Notes: generated by a model not told the origin, from the letters alone. A stretch of 64,000 bases of DNA from Clostridium sp. C2-6-12 (GCF_009928485.1 NZ_JAABNP010000009.1:114723-178722); one strand, 5' to 3'. Positions 33,946 to 43,579 are shown, counted from the stretch's first letter. Numbers and translations: made by a program.

Positions 33946-34722
33946 ATGAATAGAGATGAAATGCTAACAAGATTGAAAAATAATCCTGAATTTATTCAAG
34001 AGATTTCTGATAGGGATGAAGAATTAGAATTGTTTATAGTAAAAAATAATGGAAACAATATTAGATTTATTAAAAATCCAAGTAAAGAAGTAATTAAGCA
34101 AGCAATTAAAAGCACTCCTTTAAGTGTTAAATATATTGATAAGGTTGATGCTGAAATTGGAGTTATGTGTGTTAGAAGTTTGTGGAATTCTTTAGAGTTA
34201 ATAAAGAATCCAAGTGAAGAAATAGTTGAAGAAGCTGTAAAGACAAAAGGATGGGCTATACAATTTGTAAAAAATCCAAGTGAAAAACTTCAACTTTTAG
34301 CAGTAGCAAAGGATTATGATGCAATTAAGTATATAGAAAATCCATCAGAGGAAGTTCAACTTACGGCTATTAGAAATTATTATGCAGCCATTAAGTTTAT
34401 AAAAAATCCAACTTTGAAAGTAAAAGTAGAAGCTATAAAAGCAAATGGTGAGGCAATAAATTATATTTCTAATTATGATCTAGATGAAGTAAAAGCATTT
34501 ATTGGAGAAAACATAAATGTAGTTAAGTATATTTTTGAGAGTATAGATGTAGAACTAGTAGTTGAAATAGTTGGAGAAAAGATTAAAGAGGAAAATATTG
34601 ATAAAAAGTATATTGAAGATTTTTTAGAATTAGAAATTTTAGAAATGGATAAGATTAATTTCGTTAATCAATATGGAAGTAAAAAGGCTAAAAAACTGCT
34701 TGTAGATTATAAACTATCATAA
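33946..34722 (+). CDS. Tandem-repeat protein of DUF4116-like type
   Basis: The 258-residue protein consists of about six to seven helical repeats of roughly 22 residues. Each ends in a form of AIKFIKNPSEEVQ (for example RFIKNPSKEV, LELIKNPSEEI, QFVKNPSEKL, KYIENPSEEV, KFIKNPTLKV). This resembles DUF4116 repeats, which probably form a superhelical protein-binding scaffold. There is no signal peptide. AAAGGAG lies 8 nt before ATG. It is 66 bp upstream of the MoxR-like ATPase gene. An adaptor role for that ATPase is a reasonable guess but unproven. Confidence 0.75.
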   Translation: MNRDEMLTRLKNNPEFIQEISDRDEELELFIVKNNGNNIRFIKNPSKEVIKQAIKSTPLSVKYIDKVDAEIGVMCVRSLWNSLELIKNPSEEIVEEAVKTKGWAIQFVKNPSEKLQLLAVAKDYDAIKYIENPSEEVQLTAIRNYYAAIKFIKNPTLKVKVEAIKANGEAINYISNYDLDEVKAFIGENINVVKYIFESIDVELVVEIVGEKIKEENIDKKYIEDFLELEILEMDKINFVNQYGSKKAKKLLVDYKLS

Positions 34723-34788
34723 GCGGTGAATGATTATGCACTTAAATTATTCATTATTAATTAAATAATAGATTTAGAGGTGAAAAGT

Positions 34789-35877
34789 TTGAATTATTCA
34801 GAATGTTTAAAGACTGTAGATTTAATTGTTGCATCAAATGATGTACCTTTAATTATAGGAGAAAGTGGAATTGGAAAGACTTCATTAGTTAAATATATAG
34901 CTAAAAGCAATGGGGATTATTTAGTTACAATAGATGCTAATTTATTAAAAGAAGGAGAAATAGGTGGGCTGCCTGTAGTTGAAAATGGAGCAACTGTCTA
35001 TGCAACTCACAATAAGCTTATTGAAATTAAAAAAGCATTAAAAGAAGATGAAAATAGAAATGTAATCTTATTTATAGATGAATTAAATAGATGTGATCAT
35101 GCAGTAGCTCAAGAGCTTATGAATTTGATTTTAAACAGAGAAATTAACGGTTATATATTAGATGAAAGGGTTAAGGTTATTGCAGCTATGAATCCATCAA
35201 ATAAGAATGATGGTTTTTATAATAGTAGATATGATGTAGTAGATATGGATCCAGCCCAAGAAGATAGATTTGTATGGGTAAAGCTTGATTCGGATATTAA
35301 GGAATGGATTAAGTGGGGAATGAGTCAAGATGGAAATATAAATGAACATATTATAGAATTTTTATCTACTTTTCCAGAATATCTACATATGCCTAATTCA
35401 GATGAAACAATTAAACCTACACCAAGAAGCTGGGAAAGAATTTCTAAAGCTTATGATGTATATTTAAAAAATAAAGAAAAGTATTCCTTTGACATATTTT
35501 TAAATGCTGTAAAAGGGAATGTAGGAATAAATATTGCGAATGATTTTGGAAGTTTCTTAATAAACTTAAAAAAGCCATTAATAAGTGTTGAAGACATTTT
35601 TGCTAATGAGATTTTAGATTTTGAATTGAAGGAAAAGGTCAAAAAAGAAAGTCATTCGAGATTATACATATTGGCTAAAAATTCATTTAGATATATAGAA
35701 AATAAGCCTGAAGATAGAAATTTGGAGTTGTTTTCTAATTTATTAGATTTGTATCCTAGGGATCTAAGACTTGGAATAATGAAAGAAGTAAAAAGAGATT
35801 CTAAAGATGGAATATATGAAAAATTGTTAGACAAAGACGAATTTTTAGAAGCATTCTTCAATATATTTAAGTTGTAA
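34789..35877 (+). CDS. MoxR-like AAA+ ATPase
   Basis: The 362-residue AAA+ protein has Walker A (GESGIGKTS), Walker B (LFIDELNRCDH) and a sensor 1 segment (AAMNPSNK), followed by a helical lid and C-terminal domain. MoxR ATPases act with VWA-domain partners as chaperones that insert cofactors or remodel complexes. The VWA partner gene follows 65 bp downstream. I prefer the TTG at 34789, 6 nt after AGAGGTG; GTG 34780 lies inside that site. Confidence 0.87.
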   Translation: MNYSECLKTVDLIVASNDVPLIIGESGIGKTSLVKYIAKSNGDYLVTIDANLLKEGEIGGLPVVENGATVYATHNKLIEIKKALKEDENRNVILFIDELNRCDHAVAQELMNLILNREINGYILDERVKVIAAMNPSNKNDGFYNSRYDVVDMDPAQEDRFVWVKLDSDIKEWIKWGMSQDGNINEHIIEFLSTFPEYLHMPNSDETIKPTPRSWERISKAYDVYLKNKEKYSFDIFLNAVKGNVGINIANDFGSFLINLKKPLISVEDIFANEILDFELKEKVKKESHSRLYILAKNSFRYIENKPEDRNLELFSNLLDLYPRDLRLGIMKEVKRDSKDGIYEKLLDKDEFLEAFFNIFKL

Positions 35878-35942
35878 TTAATGATAAAGCCAAATTAGTG
35901 TATAATTTAAAGTAGTTAAAAATAAAGAAAGGAGCAGCATAT

Positions 35943-37277
35943 ATGGATTTTGAAGAAAGAAGACAGCAGCTTTTAAAAGAGGCGTATTCATTAGAAGAAA
36001 AATTAATTTCTAATGGTGATTATAAAAATCGCTTTTTTGAACTAGTTCAAGATGTAATATTATATTTACTGCAAACTCAGGATATATTTTTTGGACAATT
36101 TATGCTTAGAGTAAAACGTGGTATAGATCTTAGTTTGACAGTGCCAATTGCTACTATTCCTAAACGTGAAGGCTTTAATATGTATTTTAATCCATTTTTC
36201 TTTTTAAACTGCACTAGAAAAGAAATGGGTGCACTGTTTAAACATGAAATATATCATATAATGAATTCACATTTTGAAAGGGAAAAAAAGCTTAAAAATA
36301 AAGTTAATAAAGAAGCCATAAGTGTTGCTCTTGATATTTCAGTTAATCAATACATAAAAGATCTTCCTGGTTTTAGCAAGAAACTTGCAGGCGTAAATAT
36401 GGAGTATAAAATATTTCTTGAAGAAAACAAAAGTATTGAAGAGTATGCAGAAAAAATATATAAATCAATTAAATCAAGGATTAAAGAAAATAAAATCACC
36501 AAGGACGATGATATAAAATATGAATTAGACATTACAAAAGCGCATGAGCTATGGGATGAAATAGAGTTAAGTGAAGAGGATATTAAAAGCTTAACTAAAA
36601 AGACAGCATTAAGTGCATATAGCAAAGATACTCCAAAGGGATTAGAAAATATAATTTTAGCTTATGAGAAAAAGCCAGAAATATCTTGGCAAGAGGTACT
36701 TAGAAATATTCTGCCAGCTGTAAAAGCAGGATATAAAAAGACAATAACAAGAAAAGATAGAAGACAGCCAGATAGGCTAGATTTAAGAGGAAGACTTCCT
36801 AAAAATGAAACAGAACTTATTGTAGCTATTGATATAAGTGCAAGCATGAAGGAAGAGGATATACATAAAATACTTATAGAGATATTGTCTATAGCATCAA
36901 TATCAAAAAGTAAAGTAACAATTATTGAATGTGACAATGAAATACGGAGTATATATAAACTTACAGGTGAAAAAGATATAAGAAAAAGAGTTAAAGATAA
37001 CGGGGCAACAGAATTTTCACCAGTATTTCAATATATTGCAGATAATAATTTAAGAAAGTCAGTATTGATTTATTTTACAGATGGTGTTGGTGAAAAAGAA
37101 TTAAAGGTTAAACCTATAAATAAGAACACAATATGGGTAATTTCAGGAAATGAAGATTTGTCTTTAAAAAATTCTTATGGTGAGATAAAAAGAATAAATA
37201 CCGAAGAAAGAGAAATTGTAGAAGGAAATATAGGATTAAAAATGATTAATGAAGCTATACATGATTGGGCTAGGTAA
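35943..37277 (+). CDS. VWA-like protein with putative metallopeptidase domain (DUF2201 type)
   Basis: The 444-residue cytosolic protein has an N-terminal zincin-like part with HEIYH in LFKHEIYHIMNSHFE, like DUF2201 proteins. A C-terminal VWA domain has the metal site DISAS (VAIDISASMKEED) and a later TDG (YFTDGVG). It pairs with the MoxR-like ATPase upstream, a widespread arrangement. Whether the HExxH motif is active as a peptidase is not known. AAAGGAG supports ATG 35943. The metal site and HExxH are intact. Confidence 0.85.
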   Translation: MDFEERRQQLLKEAYSLEEKLISNGDYKNRFFELVQDVILYLLQTQDIFFGQFMLRVKRGIDLSLTVPIATIPKREGFNMYFNPFFFLNCTRKEMGALFKHEIYHIMNSHFEREKKLKNKVNKEAISVALDISVNQYIKDLPGFSKKLAGVNMEYKIFLEENKSIEEYAEKIYKSIKSRIKENKITKDDDIKYELDITKAHELWDEIELSEEDIKSLTKKTALSAYSKDTPKGLENIILAYEKKPEISWQEVLRNILPAVKAGYKKTITRKDRRQPDRLDLRGRLPKNETELIVAIDISASMKEEDIHKILIEILSIASISKSKVTIIECDNEIRSIYKLTGEKDIRKRVKDNGATEFSPVFQYIADNNLRKSVLIYFTDGVGEKELKVKPINKNTIWVISGNEDLSLKNSYGEIKRINTEEREIVEGNIGLKMINEAIHDWAR

Positions 37278-37281
37278 GTTA

Positions 37282-37306
37282 ATGTAGTTTATTAAATAAA
37301 CTACAT
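37282..37306 (+). terminator. Perfect hairpin after MoxR/VWA module
   Basis: The 12-bp arms ATGTAGTTTATT (37282-37293 with 37295-37306) leave a single-base centre. There is no clear T-tract, so termination is uncertain and an operator role is possible. Confidence 0.45.
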
Positions 37307-37433
37307 CAAATAATAACTATTTTATCAGAATATGTTACTTTAATTAGAAAAGTATAATTAATTAAAATTAACTTTAAATATGCAAATATAAGCTTATATG
37401 TTAAAATGAATTGTAAGGCAGGAGGGATACTTC

Positions 37434-38114
37434 TTGGTAAAAGGATTTAAAAACATAGATTATGTTATGATAATCTCCGTAGTTCTTATAGTAAGTGTAA
37501 TAGTAAATATATATTCCATAATAAAATTAAATGATTATAAATATAAGGTAGACCAACAAGCCTATCTTAATATAGAAGATTTCAAACAGAGAAATGAAAA
37601 AAATATGGATATATTAGCAAAGAGTATTGAAGCTGGAAGTATAAAGAATGAAGAGATGTTAAAGCTTTATAAAAACTATGATGGAATGTCTAGTGAAATA
37701 ATGGAATTATGGCAGCAATACGGGCAATACACGCAAAATTCTAAATTTATATTTTCTAAAAATATAAAAACAAATAAGATAGTAGAAAATGATATACATG
37801 GAAAAATAAAAGAATATATGCTATCTACTTTAAATAGGGAAATGAAAAATGAAAGAAATAAATTGCAATTAGAAGGGGAAGATTTAGAATCTTTTAAATA
37901 TATGTATGAGATTTCGTCAAGAATATATGAAAGTTTTAATAAATTTAATGAAGAGAAGTTAAAGGGAATAAAAGGTGAAGAAAAAGAAAAGCTAGTTATA
38001 AAAGAGCATTATTGGGTAGATATGTTACAAAATATATATGAAATAAGTAATGATTATATCAATGTGCAATGGAAAATAGAAGCACAAAATGAGGAAATAA
38101 AAAATGTAGAATAA
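37434..38114 (+). CDS. Bitopic hypothetical protein
   Basis: I do not recognise this 226-residue protein. It has one membrane helix near the N-terminus (about residues 9-27, YVMIISVVLIVSVIVNIYS). A long Lys/Glu/Asn-rich, mostly helical remainder follows, outside or inside the membrane. The start is TTG at 37434, placed 6 nt after a strong GGAGGGA. No motif suggests a reaction. It is monocistronic, with a perfect 13-bp hairpin (38105-38117 with 38131-38143) overlapping its stop codon. Confidence 0.7.
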   Translation: MVKGFKNIDYVMIISVVLIVSVIVNIYSIIKLNDYKYKVDQQAYLNIEDFKQRNEKNMDILAKSIEAGSIKNEEMLKLYKNYDGMSSEIMELWQQYGQYTQNSKFIFSKNIKTNKIVENDIHGKIKEYMLSTLNREMKNERNKLQLEGEDLESFKYMYEISSRIYESFNKFNEEKLKGIKGEEKEKLVIKEHYWVDMLQNIYEISNDYINVQWKIEAQNEEIKNVE

Positions 38115-38160
38115 ATGATAGATATTCTAGCATTTATTCTACACTATTTGATTAAGGAAA

Positions 38161-38226
38161 CTCGACTCCCTTTGGTCGCTGAGTAAGTTCAAATATCCAA
38201 ATATAAAATTTGGATTTTCACTTAAG
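38161..38226 (+). repeat. Dispersed hairpin repeat, copy R1
   Basis: CTCGACTCCCTTTGGTCGCT, then GAGTAAGTTC, then CCAAAT-ATAAA-ATTTGG and TCACTTAAG. The same order of elements recurs twice inside the glmS ribozyme insertion (52454-52493 and 52517-52558), with a weaker unit at 52384. Confidence 0.7.
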
Positions 38227-38228
38227 GT

Positions 38229-38558
38229 TTAGTGACATCCAGCACAAGAACCACCGCATCCACTTTCAGGTTGGATAACTGGTTTCAAGCTTAATCCATT
38301 ACCTTCATTTTCTTCAGAAGAAAGTATAATGAAACCACCAAATTGATCTGTTAAGCTTTTTTCATACATAAATGTAATATCATTGATTTTTTCAACTTCA
38401 TCAGCATCAGTTGCTTCAGAAACAGATATATTAAAAATAGGACCGCTGCATGCGAAACCTGCAAAATTTATTCTAATATTAAAATCAGTGATTTTATTTT
38501 CTTCTAAGAAAGATTTAAATTCATCATAAGCCTCTTGACTTATAGTAACATTTTTCAT
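38229..38558 (-). CDS. HesB/IscA-like protein
   Basis: The 109-residue protein has an A-type iron-sulfur carrier fold (ISQEAYDEFKSFLEENKITD ... IRINFAGFACSGPIF). It ends with a Cys cluster GCGGSCAGCH. In A-type carriers one central Cys and two C-terminal Cys bind the cluster, and all are available here. Some clostridial relatives of this HesB-like group carry selenocysteine; here the central position is an ordinary Cys. A GTAGGTG site precedes the ATG. It is monocistronic; targets are unknown. Confidence 0.82.
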   Translation of the reverse strand: MKNVTISQEAYDEFKSFLEENKITDFNIRINFAGFACSGPIFNISVSEATDADEVEKINDITFMYEKSLTDQFGGFIILSSEENEGNGLSLKPVIQPESGCGGSCAGCH

Positions 38559-38758
38559 ATAAACACCTACTTTAAAAAAATATTAATGATATTTCAATCA
38601 TTAACGTAAGTATAGCATATATATGTCAAAATAAAAAGTTAATATTAGTGGTTATATTATTGTAAATAATATGCTATTATAGTATGGTTTATTAAATATA
38701 TAAATGTAAATTGTACAATAAAACTTTTGATTTAAATATTTCTAGAAGGGGAATTACT

Positions 38759-39508
38759 ATGAAACCATATAATAAAAATTTTGTGTTCCAAGAGATGAAA
38801 CGGTATAATAAGCTAATTGGTTCGGGAACTTGTGGTAATTATACAATAACAAAAAATATCATAAAAAAGCAAAATTTACATGGATATATGTATGAAAATA
38901 AAGAAGATTATAACATAGATGTCATTGAATTATACAAAGATGACAATAAGCTAATGCAGCTTACTCCAAAAGAAATAGAAAGTGCTTATGGTGCGATTCA
39001 TTGTGCATATGGAAAAGTTGGTATAGTAGGACTTGGAATAGGATATGTGGTTCAGGAAATTGCTAAAAGGTGCGATGTTCAGGAAGTAATAGTATATGAA
39101 ATAAGTGAAGAAGTAATTAAATTATATAATCAAAATTTTAAGCCAAATGAAAAGATAAAAATATTAAATCAAGATGCTTTCAAAGCAAAGCCTGATAAAT
39201 TTGATTTTTTTTATGTAGATATATATAAATATAAATTAAATTCAAATGTAGTTGAAGATTATAAGTTTTTTATGAAGTTACATGAAATTGAAGAGTATGC
39301 GTTTTGTGGAATAGAGCATTTTTTATTAAGCTGTAAATATGAAGATATAGTATGGGTGTATGTTCCAGAAAACTGGATTGCTATGAGCAAAAAGGCATAT
39401 GAATCTTTGGATTCATCAGGTTATATTGATCAATATAAGCCATTAGATGAAGATTTGGTTAAGAGAATATTAATGGAATTTAAAGAGATATTAAATGCAG
39501 ATGATTAG
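38759..39508 (+). CDS. Protein with SAM-methyltransferase/spermidine-synthase-like fold
   Basis: The 249-residue protein contains a Rossmann nucleotide site (VGIVGLGIGYVVQEIAK), an acidic strand end (VIVYEISEEV) and the later motif LNQDAF ... FDFFYVDIY. This order matches class I methyltransferases and aminopropyltransferases. The N-terminal 70 residues and the C-terminal 70 residues are not assigned. The substrate is unknown. ATG 38759 follows AGAAGGGGA and is preferred over the upstream 38711 frame start. It is monocistronic. Confidence 0.7.
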   Translation: MKPYNKNFVFQEMKRYNKLIGSGTCGNYTITKNIIKKQNLHGYMYENKEDYNIDVIELYKDDNKLMQLTPKEIESAYGAIHCAYGKVGIVGLGIGYVVQEIAKRCDVQEVIVYEISEEVIKLYNQNFKPNEKIKILNQDAFKAKPDKFDFFYVDIYKYKLNSNVVEDYKFFMKLHEIEEYAFCGIEHFLLSCKYEDIVWVYVPENWIAMSKKAYESLDSSGYIDQYKPLDEDLVKRILMEFKEILNADD

Positions 39509-39513
39509 ATTCG

Positions 39514-39566
39514 AAAAATAAGAAGCTAACGTTAAAAGAAATTTTAACGTTAGCTTCTTATTTTTT
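39514..39566. terminator. Bidirectional terminator between methyltransferase-like and tetR genes
   Basis: A perfect stem of about 24 bp (39514-39537 with 39542-39565, GAAA loop) overlaps the 3' end of the tetR-like gene, whose stop codon lies in the right arm. Confidence 0.85.
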
Positions 39567-40136
39567 TCTGAATTCGGGCGATACATCATAAATATTTTCT
39601 AATGATTTGCGAATTTCTGTTTTCCAATCAAAATTACCTTTTTTAATACACCAGGTTACTTCATGTCCTAGAAATACATAAGCAGAGGCTTTATATAAAT
39701 CTTCAGCATCACTTTTATTTCTTATCTGATTAGCTTCCTGACCTTTTTTTATTATTAATACTGCAATATTAGTTAATTCTTCTCTAAGATCATAACTGCC
39801 AAAGTCTTCTTTTAAGTTGCTAATCATCATTTGGCTGAAAAAATCAGTTCCATATTTATAAGCTTCAGCTACAAGAGATTCAAAGCATACCATTAACTGC
39901 TCCCAGTAATTATCCATAGAAAAGATAGAAATAAGATGTTGGCTTATGTTATGTGTTAATGAATCATAAAAATGCAAAATAATATCTTCTTTTGATTTTA
40001 GATGATAATAAAAAGTAGTTTTAGAAATATCACAAGCTTCGCAGATATCTAAAACTGTAACGTTTTGATAACCTTTTTCAAGGAATAATTTATTGGCTGT
40101 TTCTATTATAAAATTTTTAGTAGTTTTATTTTTCAT
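39558..40136 (-). CDS. TetR/AcrR-family repressor
   Basis: The 192-residue regulator has an N-terminal TetR helix-turn-helix (FIIETANKLFLEKGYQNVTVLDICEACDISKTTFYYHLKSKEDI) and a helical ligand-binding C-terminus. I start at ATG 40136, preceded by GGAGGCAATT, and not at the frame start at 40184. It is divergent from an old-yellow-enzyme-type reductase. A 28-bp palindrome over that gene's -10 box is the likely operator. The inducer is unknown, probably the reductase's substrate. Confidence 0.92.
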   Translation of the reverse strand: MKNKTTKNFIIETANKLFLEKGYQNVTVLDICEACDISKTTFYYHLKSKEDIILHFYDSLTHNISQHLISIFSMDNYWEQLMVCFESLVAEAYKYGTDFFSQMMISNLKEDFGSYDLREELTNIAVLIIKKGQEANQIRNKSDAEDLYKASAYVFLGHEVTWCIKKGNFDWKTEIRKSLENIYDVSPEFRKK

Positions 40137-40266
40137 AATTGCCTCCAAATTTGTAAATAAGCCTAAATAAAATACTATATACAATAATGACTTATTATTT
40201 TTTGCTTGGCTTAAGGATTAAACAAAATCAAATATATGATAGCATATTTTATAAAATAAATCCATA

Positions 40267-40316
40267 TTGACTATTGTTTACCAAATTGATATTATATTAC
40301 TGTGGTAATATAATAT
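40267..40316 (+). promoter_or_regulatory. Promoter and TetR operator of the flavin reductase gene
   Basis: TTGACT (40267-40272), a 17-bp spacer and TATTAT (40290-40295) form a good sigma-A promoter. A dyad with 12-bp perfect arms (40289-40300 and 40305-40316, centre TGTG) covers the -10 box and start site, as expected for repression by the divergent TetR protein. Confidence 0.75.
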
Positions 40317-40346
40317 AGAACCAAGGTAAGGGGAAGGTGTATTTTT

Positions 40347-42260
40347 ATGTTAAAATTATTTGAGAAAACACAAATTGGTAGTATGAAACTTAAAAATCGT
40401 ATTGTTATGGGACCTATGGGAACTACAGGAGAGGCAGATGGATCGTATTGTACAGAAGGAATTCGTTACTTTGAAGAACGTGCTAAAGGTGGAACAGGTC
40501 TTATTATCACCGGTGCAAACGTTGTTACAACTAAATATGAACCACGTCCTTGTACTGAACTAAGCAATTTTCATCATGTTGAGCGTTTGAATATGTTAAT
40601 AGAGCGTTGTCATCATTATGGAAGTAAGGTATGTGTTCAAATTTCACCAGGCCTTGGACGTCAACAGTTTACAGATCCATTTACTCCACCTTATTCAGCA
40701 AGTGAATGTAGTGCTTTTTGGTTTCCAAATTTAAAATGTAAGCCATTTTCAAAAGAAGAGATTCATGACATTGTAGAAAAATTAGGTTTTTCAGCTAGTC
40801 TTGCTAAAATGGCTGGGGCAGATGCAGTAGAATTACACGCATATGGTGGATATTTATTGGATCAATTCCATTCAAGACAGTGGAATACTCGTACAGATGA
40901 ATATGGTGGAGAGTTAAGAAATCGTATGAGATTTACTTTAGAATGTATTGAGGCAATTCGTAAAAATGTTGGTCCGAAATTTCCTATACTTGTAAAATTT
41001 ACACCTGTTCATCGTGTTGAAGGCGGACGTGAATTAGAAGAAGGATTAGAAATGGCTAAAATACTTGAGGCTGCAAATGTAGATGCTCTTCATGTTGATG
41101 TTGGCTGCTATGAAGCTTGGCATAAAGCAATCTCTACAGTATATGAAAAAGAAGAACATCAAATGGATGTTGTTGAAGCCGTTAAGAAAACAGTAGGGTT
41201 ACCAGTTCTTGGACAAGGAAAAATGTTTGATCCTGAAAAAGCTGAAAAAGCTGTTACAGAAGGAAAGACAGATTATATTGTACTAGGACATCAAATGCTA
41301 GCAGATCCAGCTTGGGCTAATAAAGTTAAAGCAGGAAACACAATGGATATTGCGCCTTGTATTGGATGTAATGAATGCTTGCTTGCAGGTTTTTCAGGAA
41401 AGCATTATTATTGTGCTGTAAATCCACTATGCTATGCAGAAGATGATTACAATCTTTCAGAAAAGAATGAAGCAAAAAAATCTGTATTGGTTATTGGTGG
41501 TGGCCCTGGTGGAATGTCAGCTGCTATTACTGCTGCTAAACGTGGCTTTGAAGTAGAGTTATGGGAAAAATCATCTAAATTAGGTGGTAATCTATGGGCA
41601 GCAGGTTTACCTACCTTTAAACATGATGTGTTAAGATTAATTACATACATGGAACGTCAAGTATTAAAATTAGGAGTTAAGGTTGTCTTGAATAAAGAAG
41701 CAACAGCAGATGCTGTTGCGGCTGGTAAGTATGACAAGGTGGTACTCGCTACTGGTTCAAGAGCATTTATGCCTCCAATTGAAGGAATAGAAACAGCAGC
41801 ACCTTCAAGTGATTATTTATTAGGAATTAAAAAGCCAGGTAAAAAAGTTGTTGTTATTGGTGGTGGACTTGTAGGCTGTGAAACAGCAGCATATATGAAA
41901 GAGACTGCCGAAGAAGTAACAATAGTTGAAATGCTTGGAGACATTTTAGCAATTGCAGATCATTGCTTAAATAATGATCAAGCCTTGAGAACAATGATTA
42001 AGGAAAGAAATATTGGAATTGTAGGCAATGCAAAGGTAACAAAAATAACTCCAAATGGAATTAATTATACAAAAGATGGACAAGATAATATACTTGAATG
42101 TGATACAGTTATTATTGCAGCTGGTTATTCTCCAAATAATGAATTAGAAAATGAATTAGAAGGAAAGGTTCAAGATTTAACTGTTATAGGAGATGCAGAA
42201 GCCCCAAGAAAGATTCTTACTGCTGTACATGAAGGCTATCATACAATACGAGTAATGTGA
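40347..42260 (+). CDS. NADH:flavin oxidoreductase (old yellow enzyme / dienoyl-CoA reductase type)
   Basis: The 637-residue protein has an N-terminal FMN TIM barrel (LFEKTQIGSMKLKNRIVMGPM; active-site segment VELHAYGGYLLDQF). A cluster motif follows with four Cys (CIGCNECLLAGF ... CAVNPLC) for one [4Fe-4S]. The C-terminal half has two dinucleotide-binding folds (VIGGGPGGMSAA for FAD and VVIGGGLVGCETA for NADH). This is the layout of 2,4-dienoyl-CoA reductase, BaiCD/BaiH and FldZ-like enoate reductases, which reduce activated C=C bonds. The precise substrate is not readable. It is controlled by the divergent TetR gene and has its own terminator. Confidence 0.92.
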   Translation: MLKLFEKTQIGSMKLKNRIVMGPMGTTGEADGSYCTEGIRYFEERAKGGTGLIITGANVVTTKYEPRPCTELSNFHHVERLNMLIERCHHYGSKVCVQISPGLGRQQFTDPFTPPYSASECSAFWFPNLKCKPFSKEEIHDIVEKLGFSASLAKMAGADAVELHAYGGYLLDQFHSRQWNTRTDEYGGELRNRMRFTLECIEAIRKNVGPKFPILVKFTPVHRVEGGRELEEGLEMAKILEAANVDALHVDVGCYEAWHKAISTVYEKEEHQMDVVEAVKKTVGLPVLGQGKMFDPEKAEKAVTEGKTDYIVLGHQMLADPAWANKVKAGNTMDIAPCIGCNECLLAGFSGKHYYCAVNPLCYAEDDYNLSEKNEAKKSVLVIGGGPGGMSAAITAAKRGFEVELWEKSSKLGGNLWAAGLPTFKHDVLRLITYMERQVLKLGVKVVLNKEATADAVAAGKYDKVVLATGSRAFMPPIEGIETAAPSSDYLLGIKKPGKKVVVIGGGLVGCETAAYMKETAEEVTIVEMLGDILAIADHCLNNDQALRTMIKERNIGIVGNAKVTKITPNGINYTKDGQDNILECDTVIIAAGYSPNNELENELEGKVQDLTVIGDAEAPRKILTAVHEGYHTIRVM

Positions 42261-42277
42261 TTAAAATAGAAATAATA

Positions 42278-42317
42278 AAGAAAGATGTTAAAGATTCTTA
42301 TAATTAACATCTTTCTT
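42278..42317 (+). terminator. Terminator of flavin reductase gene
   Basis: A 14-bp perfect stem AAGAAAGATGTTAA (42278-42291 with 42304-42317), with a T-rich 3' arm, lies 18 nt after the stop. Confidence 0.8.
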
Positions 42318-42430
42318 GTTATTGAATGAATAATATAAAAATAAACTAATATATTGCAATCTATTTTTAGTACAATATATTTTTCTAATTATATTTTCAC
42401 AATTTTTTTGTTTATTGGGAGGAAAAGATA

Positions 42431-43579
42431 ATGATTCATATCAATATGTTAAACACTATAAAGAATCTGGCAGAATTGCAAATTGCCAATGAAATGAGTA
42501 AAGGGATATTTGGGATTCTAGAAGGAGAAAATATAACTTGGCAGATTTCTTCAAGTTCGTTTAATATTAAAGCCTTTGAAACAGGTAAAAAAGTAGATAC
42601 GAATAATGTAATATTAAAAGCTAATCATGAAAAAAAGACTGTAACTGAAGAATACTCTGAAGAAGTATATGGAATCAGATTAAAAATAACAGCTATTCCT
42701 ATTATTAATGATGATAATGAGAGTGTTGGTGTATTTTATATGTTAAATCCAATAATGCATGATTTAAATAATGCATTTAAACACTTTGCTCCAATTGTAG
42801 ATGAACTGTTTCCAGACGGAGCTTATTTAACAATAACAGATAAGGAAAAAATAACTGAAAAATTCGCAACTGAAAAATTTGATATACCTGAAGTTCAGCC
42901 AGGTTTCAGCATAGTAGAAGACCCAAATGTTAATGAATGTATAAGAACTGGGAAAAGTAAGGTTGTAGATATTGATACTTATGATTATGGGAAACCTCTT
43001 AGAGTATTAGTATATCCTTATTTTAATGAAAAGACAAAGGAAGCAGATGGAGTTGTAATGGTAACTAGACCTAAGGAAACTGAACTAAGCCTTAGGAATA
43101 TGTCCATTAGATTAAAAAACAGTCTTTCAAATATGGCAGCTACAGTTGAAGAATTAGCAGCATCAGCATCAGAAATACATGTGAATGAGCAAAAGCTAAG
43201 TGATAATATTAAAGAAATAACATTATTATCAGAACAAATTAATGAGGTTAGTAATTTTATACATCAAATAGCTAATCAAACTAAAATGCTTGGGTTAAAT
43301 GCATCTATAGAAGCAGCAAGAGCAGGGGATTTTGGTAAAGGCTTTGGGGTTGTTGCTAATGAAATCAGAAATTTATCTGAACAATCAAAAAATACTATTT
43401 CTAAAATTAATAATCTCACTCATGACATAATAAGTAAAGTAGAAGAATCAAATCAAAAAAGTCAAAGCTCTTTGGTATCAAGTCAAGAGCAAGCTGCAGC
43501 AACTCAAGAAGTTAGTGCTGCTATACAAGAAATAACTTCATTATCTGAAGAATTAAATGAAATTTCAGGTAAAATATAA
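42431..43579 (+). CDS. Cytoplasmic chemoreceptor with N-terminal sensor
   Basis: The 382-residue protein has no membrane helix. An N-terminal sensor region of about 210 residues (mixed alpha/beta, PAS- or GAF-like by texture) leads to a short MCP signalling domain with the tip [19 protein letters not shown] and [10 protein letters not shown]. The signalling helices are truncated relative to classic receptors, as in a family of clostridial soluble receptors. GGAGGA supports ATG 42431. The ligand is unknown. It is monocistronic, converging on leuS across a shared hairpin. Confidence 0.88.
   Translation: MIHINMLNTIKNLAELQIANEMSKGIFGILEGENITWQISSSSFNIKAFETGKKVDTNNVILKANHEKKTVTEEYSEEVYGIRLKITAIPIINDDNESVGVFYMLNPIMHDLNNAFKHFAPIVDELFPDGAYLTITDKEKITEKFATEKFDIPEVQPGFSIVEDPNVNECIRTGKSKVVDIDTYDYGKPLRVLVYPYFNEKTKEADGVVMVTRPKETELSLRNMSIRLKNSLSNMAATVEELAASASEIHVNEQKLSDNIKEITLLSEQINEVSNFIHQIANQTKMLGLNASIEAARAGDFGKGFGVVANEIRNLSEQSKNTISKINNLTHDIISKVEESNQKSQSSLVSSQEQAAATQEVSAAIQEITSLSEELNEISGKI

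Noticed and set aside
34789..37277. MoxR-VWA ternary conflict system
   Set aside because: The pair lies among core genes and lacks the protease, effector or third component typical of such systems. A housekeeping chaperone role is more likely.
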